Positions 52,139-60,507 are shown, counted from the first letter of the stretch. The stretch: DNA of 64,000 nt from Acidovorax sp. sic0104 (GCF_019219095.1 NZ_JAHUWH010000004.1:186001-250000); one strand, 5' to 3'. The notes: generated by a model not told the origin, from the sequence alone. Program-made: numbers and translations.

Positions 52139-53623
52139 ATGACTCTCCGCACTTCCACTGCCGCCCCCCAGCGCGCGGCGACCAGCCAGCGCATCGATGT
52201 TGCCCGCGAACTGCTGCTGACTCCCTTCGGCCTCGACGAGAGCCATCTGGCCCGGGCCCTGGCCGAGATCCGCGCCCACCAGGTGGACGACGCGGACCTG
52301 TACTTCCAGTACACGCGCAGTGAAGGCTGGAGCCTGGAGGAAGGCATCGTCAAGACCGGTTCGTTCAGCATCGACCAGGGCGTGGGCGTGCGGGCGGTCA
52401 GCGGGGAGAAGACCGCTTTTGCGTACTCGGACGACATCTCCGAGGCTTCCCTGCTGGATGCCGCACGCACTGTGCGATCAATTTCGGCTGCATCGCGCTC
52501 TGGCAGGGCGCGAGTAGCTCCTAAAAAGGTAGCGGCGGGCCGCAGCCTCTACCCTGGCGTGGACCCCATCGCATCGCTGGACAGCACGGCCAAGGTGGCC
52601 CTGCTGGAGCGGCTGGAGCAGCGCGCCCGTGCCAAGGACCCGCGCGTGTCCCAGGTCATGGCGGGCCTGGCCAGCGAGTACGACGTGGTGCTGGTGGCCC
52701 GAGCCGACGGCACCCTGGCGGCCGATGTGCGTCCGCTGGTGCGGCTGTCGGTGACGGTGATCGCCGAGCAGAACGGCCGGCGCGAGGTGGGCTCGGCCGG
52801 CGGTGGCGGGCGTTTTGGCCTGGCGTACTTCGACGACGCGCAGATGAACCAGTACGTTGATGAAGCCGTCAACGCGGCGCTGGTGAATCTCGAATCCCGC
52901 CCCGCACCGGCTGGCGAGATGACCGTGGTGCTCGGCCCTGGCTGGCCCGGCATCCTGCTGCACGAAGCCATCGGCCACGGGCTGGAAGGCGACTTCAACC
53001 GCAAGGGCTCGAGCGCATTCAGCGGCCGCGTGGGCCAGCGGGTGGCGGCCAAGGGCGTGACCGTGCTGGACGACGGCACCATCGCCGACCGCCGTGGCTC
53101 GCTGAACGTGGACGATGAAGGCAATGCCAGCCAGCGCAACGTGCTGATCGAAGACGGCATCCTCAAGGGCTACATCCAGGACTCGCTCAACGCCCGCCTG
53201 ATGGGCGTGGCGCCCACCGGCAACGGCCGCCGAGAGAGCTATGCGCACATCCCCATGCCGCGCATGACCAACACCTACATGCTCGGTGGCGACAAGGACC
53301 CGCAGGAGATCGTGGCCAGCATCAAGAAAGGGCTGTACGCCACCAATTTCGGCGGCGGCCAGGTGGATATCACCTCGGGCAAGTTCGTGTTCTCGGCCAG
53401 CGAAGCCTACTGGGTCGAGAACGGCAAGATCCTGTATCCCGTGAAGGGCGCCACCATCATCGGCAGCGGCCCGGAGTCGCTCAAGAAGGTCACCATGATC
53501 GGCAACGACATGCGCCTCGATAGCGGTGTAGGCACCTGCGGCAAGGAAGGCCAGAGCGTTCCGGTGGGCGTGGGCCAGCCCACGCTGCGCCTGGAAGGCC
53601 TGACGGTGGGCGGTACGGCCTGA
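52139..53623 (+). CDS. tldD: metalloprotease TldD
   Basis: A 494-residue TldD protease subunit, partner of TldE/PmbA. The HExxxH zinc motif lies in ILLHEAIGHGLEGDFNRKGS. Strongly conserved blocks include IDQGVGVRAVSGEKTAFAYS, GTLAADVRPLVRLSV, NGRRESYAHIPMPRMTNTYM and the C-terminal GKEGQSVPVGVGQPTLRLEG. The heterodimer degrades unfolded peptides and, in some hosts, matures microcins. tldE is not in the window. Between about residues 120 and 145 a loop (RSGRARVAPKKVAAGR) is encoded partly by a copy of the 17-bp repeat and differs from the usual TldD sequence. Confidence 0.97.
   Translation: MTLRTSTAAPQRAATSQRIDVARELLLTPFGLDESHLARALAEIRAHQVDDADLYFQYTRSEGWSLEEGIVKTGSFSIDQGVGVRAVSGEKTAFAYSDDISEASLLDAARTVRSISAASRSGRARVAPKKVAAGRSLYPGVDPIASLDSTAKVALLERLEQRARAKDPRVSQVMAGLASEYDVVLVARADGTLAADVRPLVRLSVTVIAEQNGRREVGSAGGGGRFGLAYFDDAQMNQYVDEAVNAALVNLESRPAPAGEMTVVLGPGWPGILLHEAIGHGLEGDFNRKGSSAFSGRVGQRVAAKGVTVLDDGTIADRRGSLNVDDEGNASQRNVLIEDGILKGYIQDSLNARLMGVAPTGNGRRESYAHIPMPRMTNTYMLGGDKDPQEIVASIKKGLYATNFGGGQVDITSGKFVFSASEAYWVENGKILYPVKGATIIGSGPESLKKVTMIGNDMRLDSGVGTCGKEGQSVPVGVGQPTLRLEGLTVGGTA
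52517..52533 (+). repeat. 17-bp GCT...AGC dispersed repeat, copy 6 (inside tldD)
   Basis: This copy reads GCTCCTAAAAAGGTAGC and is translated as part of a variable surface loop of TldD. Length relative to Escherichia coli TldD is preserved, from memory of that sequence. Confidence 0.6.
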
Positions 53624-53656
53624 GGCCGTTTCCAGCCACGCAGCGCACACGACAGC

Positions 53657-54667
53657 ATGCAGTTCACGCGGCTACTTTCCGGGTCCGGGTGGGGTCCCGC
53701 CGCGCTGTGCGCGCTGGGCTGGACCTTGAGCGGGTCGGTCCTGGCCTCCCAGTGCCTGGTGCGGGAAACAAGTCCCACCGCGCCCGTGCGCCAACTTTTT
53801 GTGGTGGCAGGGCAGTCCAATGCCGCGGGCCTGGCGTCTGTGAAGGACGTCGTCGGCGGGCCGGAGGACTATGCGCGGCAGGACACGGTCTTTCCGAATG
53901 TGAAGATCTATGGGATCTATGGTGCACCCCTGGGTGTGGCGGGTAGAGACGACGGGCGGCTTTCGCGGGGATTGCCGTGGAGCCGCTTCGCATCCTGGCA
54001 GACGGCGCAGCCTGGTTTCGGTTTCAAGAACGTGAAGCCATATGCCAGCGAATTTCCCCCTGGCGTGACGGCGAAGGAAGTTTTTGGCCCGGAATTATAT
54101 TTGGCGAGATACTTGAATGATGTACCGCCTCATGACTCCTATATTGTCAAGCTGGCCGTGGCGAATACATCGCTGAGTTCCCTGGGTGCCCTGGATAATT
54201 GGGCCCCAGGTGGACGATTGAATAACGAGCTTCTGAAAATGATCGCTGATGCCTATAATTCCCAGAGGTGGAAGGTCAGGCTGCAGGTTGCCGGTATTTT
54301 CTGGATGCAGGGGGAAACGGATGCGCTCAATGAAGCATCGGCTCTTCAATATAAAAAGAATCTGAGCGGATTCATAAAAAGATTCCGGCAATCGCTCGTC
54401 CGCATGAAGTGCGCCAGCGATGTCGAAGTTCCCGTGGTGGTAGGGCGGATCCAGGACAATCCGACATGGGTGCACAGGAGTCATGTGCGTCTGGCACAGG
54501 CTCAGGTGGCCCACGAGCTGCCGCGAGTCAGCCTTGTCGATACGGATGATTTTTCCGCTCACCTTGTGGTAGGGGGCGTCCATTTCAATGAGATTGCACA
54601 GGCGCGGCTTGGAGAGAGAGCTTTTGGGGCTTTCTTCGCGGGCGCTGGCCATGCAAGAAAAGAGTGA
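53657..54667 (+). CDS. sialate O-acetylesterase-like (SASA/DUF303) carbohydrate esterase
   Basis: A 336-residue exported SGNH-type esterase. A signal peptide (ALCALGWTLSGSVLASQCL) precedes LFVVAGQSNAAGLASV, the SASA nucleophile block. WMQGETDALNEASALQYKKN and VGGVHFNEIAQARLGERAF carry the other blocks, including the His. It would remove acetyl groups from sugars in the periplasm or outside. The 3' half is clearly less GC-rich than the preceding core genes. A UUCG terminator follows, so it is probably its own transcript though functionally linked to the carbamoyltransferase cluster. Confidence 0.85.
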   Translation: MQFTRLLSGSGWGPAALCALGWTLSGSVLASQCLVRETSPTAPVRQLFVVAGQSNAAGLASVKDVVGGPEDYARQDTVFPNVKIYGIYGAPLGVAGRDDGRLSRGLPWSRFASWQTAQPGFGFKNVKPYASEFPPGVTAKEVFGPELYLARYLNDVPPHDSYIVKLAVANTSLSSLGALDNWAPGGRLNNELLKMIADAYNSQRWKVRLQVAGIFWMQGETDALNEASALQYKKNLSGFIKRFRQSLVRMKCASDVEVPVVVGRIQDNPTWVHRSHVRLAQAQVAHELPRVSLVDTDDFSAHLVVGGVHFNEIAQARLGERAFGAFFAGAGHARKE

Positions 54668-54696
54668 CCCTCTGTCGGGTTGTGCTTCCCGGGTTG

Positions 54697-54717
54697 CGAG
54701 CGCTTCGGCGCTCTTTT
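54697..54717 (+). terminator. UUCG-loop intrinsic terminator after the SASA gene
   Basis: GAGCGC at 54697-54702 and GCGCTC at 54707-54712 pair around a TTCG tetraloop, followed by five T residues. It separates the esterase from the carbamoyltransferase transcript, which starts within the next 35 bp. Confidence 0.85.
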
Positions 54718-54752
54718 TGAGTTTCGCTTGTAGAACGTGTGGTTGATCCTCT

Positions 54753-56585
54753 ATGAATATATTGGGAATTTCTTCGTATTATCACGACAGTGCAGCAGCC
54801 ATCCTGCGCTCGGGTCGGATAGTCGCCGCTGCACAGGAAGAGCGATTCACCAGAAAAAAGCACGATGCACGGTTTCCGGAGAATGCGGTCAGATATTGCC
54901 TTCAGGAGGCCAATGTTCGGGTGAGTGACCTGGATTCCATCGTTTTCTACGATAAGCCGATTCTGAAATTCGAGCGGCTTCTCGATACCTACCTGAGCTA
55001 TGCGCCGAGCGGTTTCCGCTCCTTCGTCGCGGCAGTCCCCGTGTGGCTGAAAGAGAAGCTTTATCTCAAGCGGACCCTCAAGCACGAGCTTGCTGCCCTG
55101 CTGGCGTGCAAGGAGTCGGAACTGCCGCCCATCCTGTTCGCGGAGCACCATGAATCCCATGCTGCGTCTGCGTTCTACCCGAGCCCCTTCGACAAGGCGG
55201 CCGTCTTGTGCCTGGACGGCGTCGGCGAATGGGCCACCACCTCGGCCTGGCTGGGGGACGGGGCAGATCTCAAGCCCCTGTGGCAGATTGAGTTTCCGCA
55301 TTCCCTGGGATTGCTCTATTCGGCATTCACTTATTACCTGGGCTTCAAGGTCAACTCTGGTGAATACAAGCTCATGGGGCTGGCGCCTTATGGCAAGCCC
55401 ATTTACACGCAGCTGATCTGGGATCACTTGATCGACATGAAGCCGGACGGGTCTTTCCGGTTGAACCTCGATTATTTTGATTACTGCACCGGCCTTCGGA
55501 TGACGAACCAGAAGTTCGCGGACCTGTTTGGTGCACCGCCTAGGGATTCCGATGCCACCCCGACGCAGCGAGACATGGACCTGGCGGCATCCATTCAGGC
55601 GGTGACGGAAGAGGTGGTGATCAAGCTGGCCCGCCAACTGCAGAGCGAGACGGGCGCGGACTACCTGTGCATGGCGGGCGGTGTGGCACTCAACTGCGTG
55701 GCCAACGGCCGATTGTTGAGGGAAGGCATCTTCAAGGACATATGGATCCAGCCGGCGGCCGGGGATGCGGGGGGGGCGCTGGGCGCAGCCTACGCTTCCT
55801 ATCACACGTACCGCGGGCAGCCCCGCGTTCAGGGCGAGGCAGGCAGAGACCAGATGCAGGGCTCGCTGCTCGGCCCGCAGTATCCGCAGGCCGCCGTCAC
55901 CCAGGCGTTGAGCGAGCTGGGTGCGAGCTACACCGTCCTGGACGACGAGAGCCTGTACAGCACGGTCGCTGGATTGCTGGCGAGCGAAAATGTGGTGGGC
56001 TGGTTCCAGAACCGGATGGAATTTGGCCCGCGTGCTCTGGGCGCCCGCTCGATCATTGCGGACCCCCGTTCGAGCGCAATGCAGTCCCAGTTGAACCTGA
56101 AGATCAAGTTCCGGGAGTCCTTCCGTCCCTTCGCCCCTGCCGTCAAGGAAGAGGCGGTGGAGAAATACTTCCATCTTGATCGCCCGAGCCCCTACATGCT
56201 GCTGGTGGCGCAAGTGCACGACAGCATTCAGCTCCATCCAGACCAGTCGCTGGAGGGCCTGGCGCAGCTGCACCAGGTGCGCTCCAGCATCCCGGCCGTG
56301 ACCCACGTGGACTATTCTGCGCGGGTGCAGACCGTGAACCCCGAGAGCAACCCGCAGTTCTACAAGCTGCTGACGGCGTTTGAGGCGCAGACAGGTTGCC
56401 CGGTTCTGGTGAATACGTCCTTCAACGTGCGTGGCGAGCCCATCGTGTGTACGCCAGAGGATGCGTATCGCTGCTTCATGGGAACGGACATGGACTATCT
56501 CGTGGTGGGAAATGTCCTGCTGGCCAAGGAAGATCAGACGAATGCCAAGGTCGAGTTCCGCAAGGGCGCCCTGGCACTGGATTGA
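54753..56585 (+). CDS. O-carbamoyltransferase (NodU/CmcH/SxtI family)
   Basis: A 610-residue carbamoyltransferase that transfers carbamoyl from carbamoyl phosphate, through carbamoyl-adenylate, to a hydroxyl group. The N-terminal Kae1-like domain has MNILGISSYYHDSAAAILRS, the metal-binding AEHHESHAASAFY and LCLDGVGEWATTS. The C-terminal YrdC-like part has MEFGPRALGARSIIADPR and LVNTSFNVRGEPIVCTPEDA. The acceptor is unknown; in relatives it is a Nod factor, antibiotic or toxin. It starts a four-gene run with almost no gaps: SxtJ-like, a 50-residue SxtK-like protein and an SGNH hydrolase. Confidence 0.95.
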   Translation: MNILGISSYYHDSAAAILRSGRIVAAAQEERFTRKKHDARFPENAVRYCLQEANVRVSDLDSIVFYDKPILKFERLLDTYLSYAPSGFRSFVAAVPVWLKEKLYLKRTLKHELAALLACKESELPPILFAEHHESHAASAFYPSPFDKAAVLCLDGVGEWATTSAWLGDGADLKPLWQIEFPHSLGLLYSAFTYYLGFKVNSGEYKLMGLAPYGKPIYTQLIWDHLIDMKPDGSFRLNLDYFDYCTGLRMTNQKFADLFGAPPRDSDATPTQRDMDLAASIQAVTEEVVIKLARQLQSETGADYLCMAGGVALNCVANGRLLREGIFKDIWIQPAAGDAGGALGAAYASYHTYRGQPRVQGEAGRDQMQGSLLGPQYPQAAVTQALSELGASYTVLDDESLYSTVAGLLASENVVGWFQNRMEFGPRALGARSIIADPRSSAMQSQLNLKIKFRESFRPFAPAVKEEAVEKYFHLDRPSPYMLLVAQVHDSIQLHPDQSLEGLAQLHQVRSSIPAVTHVDYSARVQTVNPESNPQFYKLLTAFEAQTGCPVLVNTSFNVRGEPIVCTPEDAYRCFMGTDMDYLVVGNVLLAKEDQTNAKVEFRKGALALD

Positions 56586-56591
56586 AACCTC

Positions 56592-57008
56592 ATGAGCAAG
56601 AAAACTGAAAATCTCCCGGTGGTGAGCGATACCGAACTGCGCAAGTTCGGCTACGTGATGGCGGGCTTCTTTGCCCTGTTCTTCGGCGTGCTGCTGCCGT
56701 GGTGGTGGTCCATGAAGTGGGCCTACTGGCCCTGGGTGGTTGCTGCCGTGTTCCTGGCCGTTGCTCTGGCTGCGCCCGGGCTGCTGCACTGGCCGTACAG
56801 GTTCTGGATGCGCCTGGGCAGGGTGCTGGAGTGGGTCAACACAAGATTGGTGCTGGGTGTCGTGTTTGTCCTGGTCTTTGCTCCGCTTGGGTGGGTGCTG
56901 CGGTTGCTGGGCAAGGACACCCTGCAAAAGAAGTGGGACAGTCGTTTGACGACATACCGAGTCAACAAGGTGCCTAGGAAGGCCGATCACATGGAGCGTC
57001 AATTCTGA
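56592..57008 (+). CDS. SxtJ-family membrane protein
   Basis: A 138-residue protein with two or three hydrophobic segments (FGYVMAGFFALFFGVLLPWW, VVAAVFLAVALAAPGLLHWP and LVLGVVFVLVFAPLGWVL). It begins 6 bp after the carbamoyltransferase stop, and its stop overlaps the next ATG. The sequence and position match SxtJ, an uncharacterised partner found next to O-carbamoyltransferases, as in saxitoxin clusters. It may anchor the enzyme at the membrane or handle its product. Role is inferred from context only. Confidence 0.82.
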   Translation: MSKKTENLPVVSDTELRKFGYVMAGFFALFFGVLLPWWWSMKWAYWPWVVAAVFLAVALAAPGLLHWPYRFWMRLGRVLEWVNTRLVLGVVFVLVFAPLGWVLRLLGKDTLQKKWDSRLTTYRVNKVPRKADHMERQF

Positions 57009-57160
57009 TGTTGGAATTACTGAAAGAACTCGTCCTGTTCTTCAAGGAACACAAGCGGTATTCGCTGATCCCCGTGCTGGCGGTATTGCTGCTGCTGGGC
57101 GCCCTCATTGTTTTCGGACACGGATCGGTGTTGGCACCCTTCATCTACACGCTGTTCTGA
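57008..57160 (+). CDS. small membrane protein, SxtK/DUF5989-like
   Basis: A 50-residue protein with one membrane helix (LIPVLAVLLLLGALIVFGHG) after a charged amphipathic start (LKELVLFFKEHKRY) and a short tail. Its ATG overlaps the SxtJ-like stop by one base. The size, single helix and position after carbamoyltransferase and SxtJ match the SxtK/DUF5989 group. The order and tight coupling suggest that the three proteins form one membrane complex. Confidence 0.8.
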   Translation: MLELLKELVLFFKEHKRYSLIPVLAVLLLLGALIVFGHGSVLAPFIYTLF

Positions 57161-57163
57161 TCC

Positions 57164-58318
57164 ATGAAGAAACTCTTGTACCTCCTGCTGCCGACACTGG
57201 CACTTTGCATGCTGGTCGGGCTGGGATATGGGGTCGGGGTCTACACGGTCGCGGGACGGTTCGAGAAGACAATCCACTGGGTCGAGCAGGGGGAGACCCT
57301 GGCGGGCGTGCTGGCGATCACGCCGCTCAACGATGAGCAGCGAAACGGCATCAAGAATGCCTACAGCAACCCGGACATCGACGCTCGCAATATCAGCTGG
57401 TCGGTCCCCAATCAGCCGACCCCCTTTGTGGGCACCGCCCCGGCTCCGGGGCAGCACCACAATGCGCATATCAATGCATGGCAGATGCGCAACAGTGAAG
57501 AGGTCCAGGTCCCCAAGCCTGCGGGCGTCTATCGGATTTTCCTTACCGGGGGGTCCACGGCCTTTGGGTCTGGAGCGCCCAGCCAGGACAAGACGATCGG
57601 CAGCCTGCTCAATGGCCTGCTCGCGGACAGGCTGTCGCAAAAGACGGGGCGGCGCTATGAGGTCTTCACCTTCGCCAACCCGTCCTGGGCGTCGACGCAG
57701 GAGCGCATTGCCATTGAGAACTACCTGTCGGAGCTCCAGCCCGATCTGGTCGTTTCTCTGTCTGGCAACAACGACGTCTTCTGGGGTGACGCGGGCCGCA
57801 ATGTGCTGTGGTTTGCCGCAGGGGCGGACGAGTACTTCCAGACGCTGGTCAATACGGGCCTGAAAACAGCGGGCAGAAAAGAGTTGTCTGCGCTCCCGCA
57901 GGCTCGGCCGACATCGCAGCCCGTGGCTGCTGAGCTGGTGTCCTATCGGCTGGAAAAGAATGCACGCCTGAGCGCGCAGGCGTTGGAGCATGTGAATGCT
58001 GACTGGATCTTCTTCCTGCAGCCCACGTTGTCCGTGACGCGCAAAGCGCTGAGCTCTCGCGAGCAGGCTTTTGTTCCGGCATCGAAGAACTATTTCGTGC
58101 AGTGTTATGCACTGATGTCGTCCAGTTTGGCCGGGCTGCGCCAGAGCAATTTCAGGTTTGTCGACTTGTCGAAGATTTTTGACAGCTACCAGGCAACCGA
58201 TGAAGTATTTCTCGACCAGTTTCATTTCGGTGACAAGGGCAATGCCGTCATTGCCGACGCAATGTTCTCCGCCATAGCCCATCATCTGACGGGGCAGTCC
58301 GCCGTTTCCAAACCATGA
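57164..58318 (+). CDS. membrane-anchored SGNH/GDSL hydrolase of the carbamoyltransferase cluster
   Basis: A 384-residue protein with an N-terminal membrane or signal segment (LLYLLLPTLALCMLVGLGYG). SGNH blocks are FLTGGSTAFGSGAPSQDKT (nucleophile Ser), FANPSWASTQE, VVSLSGNNDVFWG (Asn) and FLDQFHFGDKGNAVIAD (Asp/His pair). It starts 3 bp after the SxtK-like stop. SGNH proteins of this type often add or remove acetyl groups on polysaccharides, so this may finish decoration of the same carrier. Two hairpins follow the gene (58325-58350 and 58377-58410). Confidence 0.82.
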   Translation: MKKLLYLLLPTLALCMLVGLGYGVGVYTVAGRFEKTIHWVEQGETLAGVLAITPLNDEQRNGIKNAYSNPDIDARNISWSVPNQPTPFVGTAPAPGQHHNAHINAWQMRNSEEVQVPKPAGVYRIFLTGGSTAFGSGAPSQDKTIGSLLNGLLADRLSQKTGRRYEVFTFANPSWASTQERIAIENYLSELQPDLVVSLSGNNDVFWGDAGRNVLWFAAGADEYFQTLVNTGLKTAGRKELSALPQARPTSQPVAAELVSYRLEKNARLSAQALEHVNADWIFFLQPTLSVTRKALSSREQAFVPASKNYFVQCYALMSSSLAGLRQSNFRFVDLSKIFDSYQATDEVFLDQFHFGDKGNAVIADAMFSAIAHHLTGQSAVSKP

Positions 58319-58324
58319 CGCAAT

Positions 58325-58410
58325 GCGGCCAAGCCTGAAGGTTTGGCCGCGCAACCGCGCCCGAGTTGTTGCTTTGCCGTCGCACCGTGTGCCCATGCAG
58401 GGTGCGACGG
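58325..58410 (+). terminator. two consecutive hairpins after the SGNH gene
   Basis: The first stem pairs 58325-58335 with 58340-58350 (11 bp with one G-U pair, TGAA loop). The second pairs 58377-58386 with 58401-58410 (perfect 10 bp). Neither has a full T-run, but together they plausibly end the carbamoyltransferase transcript. Confidence 0.5.
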
Positions 58411-58432
58411 TCGTTTCCTCTGGCGGGGAGCG

Positions 58433-58438
58433 CAAAAT
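58433..58438 (+). promoter_or_regulatory. -10-like CAAAAT box before the hypothetical gene
   Basis: CAAAAT is followed by six bases (ACCCGC) and the ATG at 58445, the same spacing as at rodA and tldD. Confidence 0.4.
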
Positions 58439-58444
58439 ACCCGC

Positions 58445-58984
58445 ATGCCCGCCACGATTCCGAGCCAGCAGTTGACACTCCAGTCGTTTGGAGACATCAG
58501 CCGCTTTCTGCGCGAGGGCGTCGCCGATGAAGAGTCCCGTCAGCTGCGGGATAGCCTGAGCGCGCTTTCCAGCCAGATCGACGAGGCCGTGCGCACCCGG
58601 CGCACCAGTACCGACACGGCCACCATCATGCAGCGGGTGGCTAGCCTGTCTCAGTGCGCTCGCGAGCACCAGCTGTTCCTCACCGGCCTGGGCTCGGCAT
58701 GGCATGCGCTGTACGAGTTCGGTGCGTATCAGCGCGCGCTGCGCGAACTGCGCAACGCCATTGCCCACTGGCAGCAGATGCTGGAGCGCCGCAGCGCCAA
58801 GGAGAGTGCGGGGTTTGATCAGTTCGAGCTGCTGGCCTGGCGCACGCTGGGAGAGGCCTTGCTGCTCATCGACATGTACGAACACCACAGCGATCCGCCC
58901 AGCGACCTTTCTGACGTCGGGGGGCGGTCCAAGTTGTCCGCTCTGCAGCGCGTTCGCAACTGGTTTGGGCGGTTGCGGCGCTGA
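58445..58984 (+). CDS. hypothetical helical protein
   Basis: A 179-residue protein without signal peptide or membrane segment. It is predicted to be almost all helical, for example DEESRQLRDSLSALSSQIDE, LTGLGSAWHALYEFGAYQRA and ELRNAIAHWQQMLERRSAKE. I do not recognise a family. The ATG at 58445 lies behind a -10-like box. It ends about 86 bp before the aroG leader peptide, so the two could in principle share read-through, though the leader has its own promoter. Confidence 0.6.
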   Translation: MPATIPSQQLTLQSFGDISRFLREGVADEESRQLRDSLSALSSQIDEAVRTRRTSTDTATIMQRVASLSQCAREHQLFLTGLGSAWHALYEFGAYQRALRELRNAIAHWQQMLERRSAKESAGFDQFELLAWRTLGEALLLIDMYEHHSDPPSDLSDVGGRSKLSALQRVRNWFGRLRR

Positions 58985-59057
58985 AGGGAGTTGCTGTGCC
59001 GTGCACTGTTGCTCAGTCGCAACGCACTGGGCTTGCTGCACTGCGGCACTCCTGTGC

Positions 59058-59063
59058 TACATT
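59058..59063 (+). promoter_or_regulatory. extended -10 of the aroG leader promoter
   Basis: TACATT preceded by TGC gives an extended -10 element; a weak -35 TTGCTG lies at 59033-59038. The expected start of transcription is at or next to ATG 59071, so the leader peptide itself would be translated from a leaderless RNA. Confidence 0.5.
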
Positions 59064-59070
59064 GCTTTCC

Positions 59071-59127
59071 ATGCAAGTTCGCAGCGCGTTTTATTTTTGG
59101 TTTTTTATCTCGGTCCCCGGCGGATGA
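59071..59127 (+). CDS. aroG attenuator leader peptide
   Basis: An 18-codon frame encodes MQVRSAFYFWFFISVPGG and stops at TGA 59125-59127. Six of its central residues are aromatic: four Phe, one Tyr and one Trp in the run FYFWFF. It sits about 140 bp upstream of the DAHP synthase start, between a good -10 element and a terminator-type hairpin. This composition and position are diagnostic of a transcription-attenuation leader that senses charged aromatic tRNAs. Confidence 0.85.
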   Translation: MQVRSAFYFWFFISVPGG

Positions 59128-59203
59128 GAGGAAAACGCGCAAGCAGACACAACCTCCCCATACCAACCGCCGACGCTGCAAAGCCCGGCGGTTTTTGTTT
59201 TTT
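59118..59203 (+). promoter_or_regulatory. aroG transcription attenuator (antiterminator and terminator stems)
   Basis: Three segments compete. CGGCGG at 59118-59123, at the end of the leader ORF, and CGGCGG at 59186-59191 can each pair with CCGCCG at 59167-59172. Pairing of the last two forms a terminator stem followed by TTTTTGTTTTTT (59192-59203). A ribosome stalled on the aromatic codons would leave the first segment free to pair, blocking the terminator. A ribosome reaching the stop codon would cover it and allow termination. Confidence 0.82.
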
Positions 59204-59269
59204 CAGCCTCCGCTTTTCATCTCCGTTCCTTTCTTCATCCAACCAACGACTCCACGAGGAAGCAGCACC

Positions 59270-60391
59270 ATGACGGTCTCCCACACCCCCACCAGCGATG
59301 CCTGGTACCGCAGCGTCGAGAAAACCAGCCAGACCGACGACGAACGTATCAAGGACATCACCGTGTTGCCTCCTCCCGAACACCTGATCCGCTTCTTCCC
59401 CATCAGCGGCACGCCGGTGGAGTCGCTGATCACCCAGACCCGCCAGAACATCCACAACATCATGGCCGGCGACGACGACCGCTTGCTGGTCATCATCGGT
59501 CCCTGCTCCATTCACGACCCGGCTGCAGCCCTCGAATATGCCCGCCGCCTGAAGGTGGCCCGCGAGCAATACAAGGACACGCTGGAGATCGTGATGCGCG
59601 TGTACTTCGAAAAACCCCGCACCACGGTCGGCTGGAAGGGTCTGATCAACGACCCCTACCTGGACGAGACCTATCGCATCGACGAAGGCCTGCGCATCGC
59701 GCGCCAGCTGCTGATCGACATCAACCGCCTGGGCATGCCTGCGGGCAGCGAGTTCCTGGACGTGATCTCGCCCCAGTACATCGGAGATTTGATTTCCTGG
59801 GGCGCCATCGGCGCGCGCACCACCGAAAGCCAGGTGCACCGCGAACTGGCCTCGGGCCTGTCTGCCCCCATCGGCTTCAAGAACGGCACGGACGGCAACA
59901 TCCGCATCGCCACCGACGCCATCCAGTCCGCCAGCCGCGGCCACCATTTCCTGTCGGTGCACAAGAACGGCCAGGTCGCCATCGTCAACACCAATGGCAA
60001 CAAGGACTGCCACGTGATCCTGCGCGGCGGCAAGGCGCCCAACTACGACGCCGAGAGCGTGGCCGCCGCCTGCAAGGACCTGGAAGCCGCCAAGCTGCCC
60101 GCCACGCTGATGGTGGACTGCAGCCATGCCAACAGCAGCAAGCAGCACCAAAAGCAGATGGACGTGGCGCGCGACGTGGCCGGCCAGATTGCTGGGGGCT
60201 CGCGCAGCGTCTTCGGCCTGATGATCGAGAGCCACCTCACCGCGGGCGCCCAGAAGTTCACGCCAGGCAAGGACGACGCCTCCGCGCTGACCTACGGGCT
60301 GAGCATCACCGACGCCTGCCTGGGCTGGGACGATTCGCTGCAGTCGCTGGCAGAGCTGTCCGAGGCTGTGAAGGCACGTCGCGCGCGCTGA
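59270..60391 (+). CDS. aroG: 3-deoxy-7-phosphoheptulonate (DAHP) synthase
   Basis: A 373-residue type I DAHP synthase, condensing phosphoenolpyruvate and erythrose-4-phosphate at the head of the shikimate pathway. The metal-binding Cys lies in IIGPCSIHDPAAALEYARRL. RVYFEKPRTTVGWKGLINDP, EFLDVISPQYIGDL and LMVDCSHANSSKQHQKQ are further family blocks. GAGGAAG precedes the ATG at 59270. An aromatic leader peptide and attenuator lie directly upstream. Feedback specificity (Phe, Tyr or Trp) cannot be read safely; the leader composition leans towards Phe. Confidence 0.97.
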   Translation: MTVSHTPTSDAWYRSVEKTSQTDDERIKDITVLPPPEHLIRFFPISGTPVESLITQTRQNIHNIMAGDDDRLLVIIGPCSIHDPAAALEYARRLKVAREQYKDTLEIVMRVYFEKPRTTVGWKGLINDPYLDETYRIDEGLRIARQLLIDINRLGMPAGSEFLDVISPQYIGDLISWGAIGARTTESQVHRELASGLSAPIGFKNGTDGNIRIATDAIQSASRGHHFLSVHKNGQVAIVNTNGNKDCHVILRGGKAPNYDAESVAAACKDLEAAKLPATLMVDCSHANSSKQHQKQMDVARDVAGQIAGGSRSVFGLMIESHLTAGAQKFTPGKDDASALTYGLSITDACLGWDDSLQSLAELSEAVKARRAR

Positions 60392-60507
60392 TGAACGCCG
60401 CAGGGTCGCGCCGCGCTGGCGTGGCCCTAAACTGATACCGTGGTGCCGATACCTGGCACGCGCTGCCACCAACCCCGGTTATCAGAACAGAAGAAAGGCA
60501 ATCCAAC

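Noticed and set aside
53657..58318. A saxitoxin-type biosynthesis cluster
   Set aside because: Only the carbamoyltransferase, SxtJ-like and SxtK-like genes are shared; no polyketide synthase-like, amidinotransferase or other toxin core genes occur here.
58319..59270. A tRNA or small RNA gene in the aroG leader
   Set aside because: No cloverleaf could be drawn; the stems are fully explained by an attenuator and by end-of-operon hairpins.
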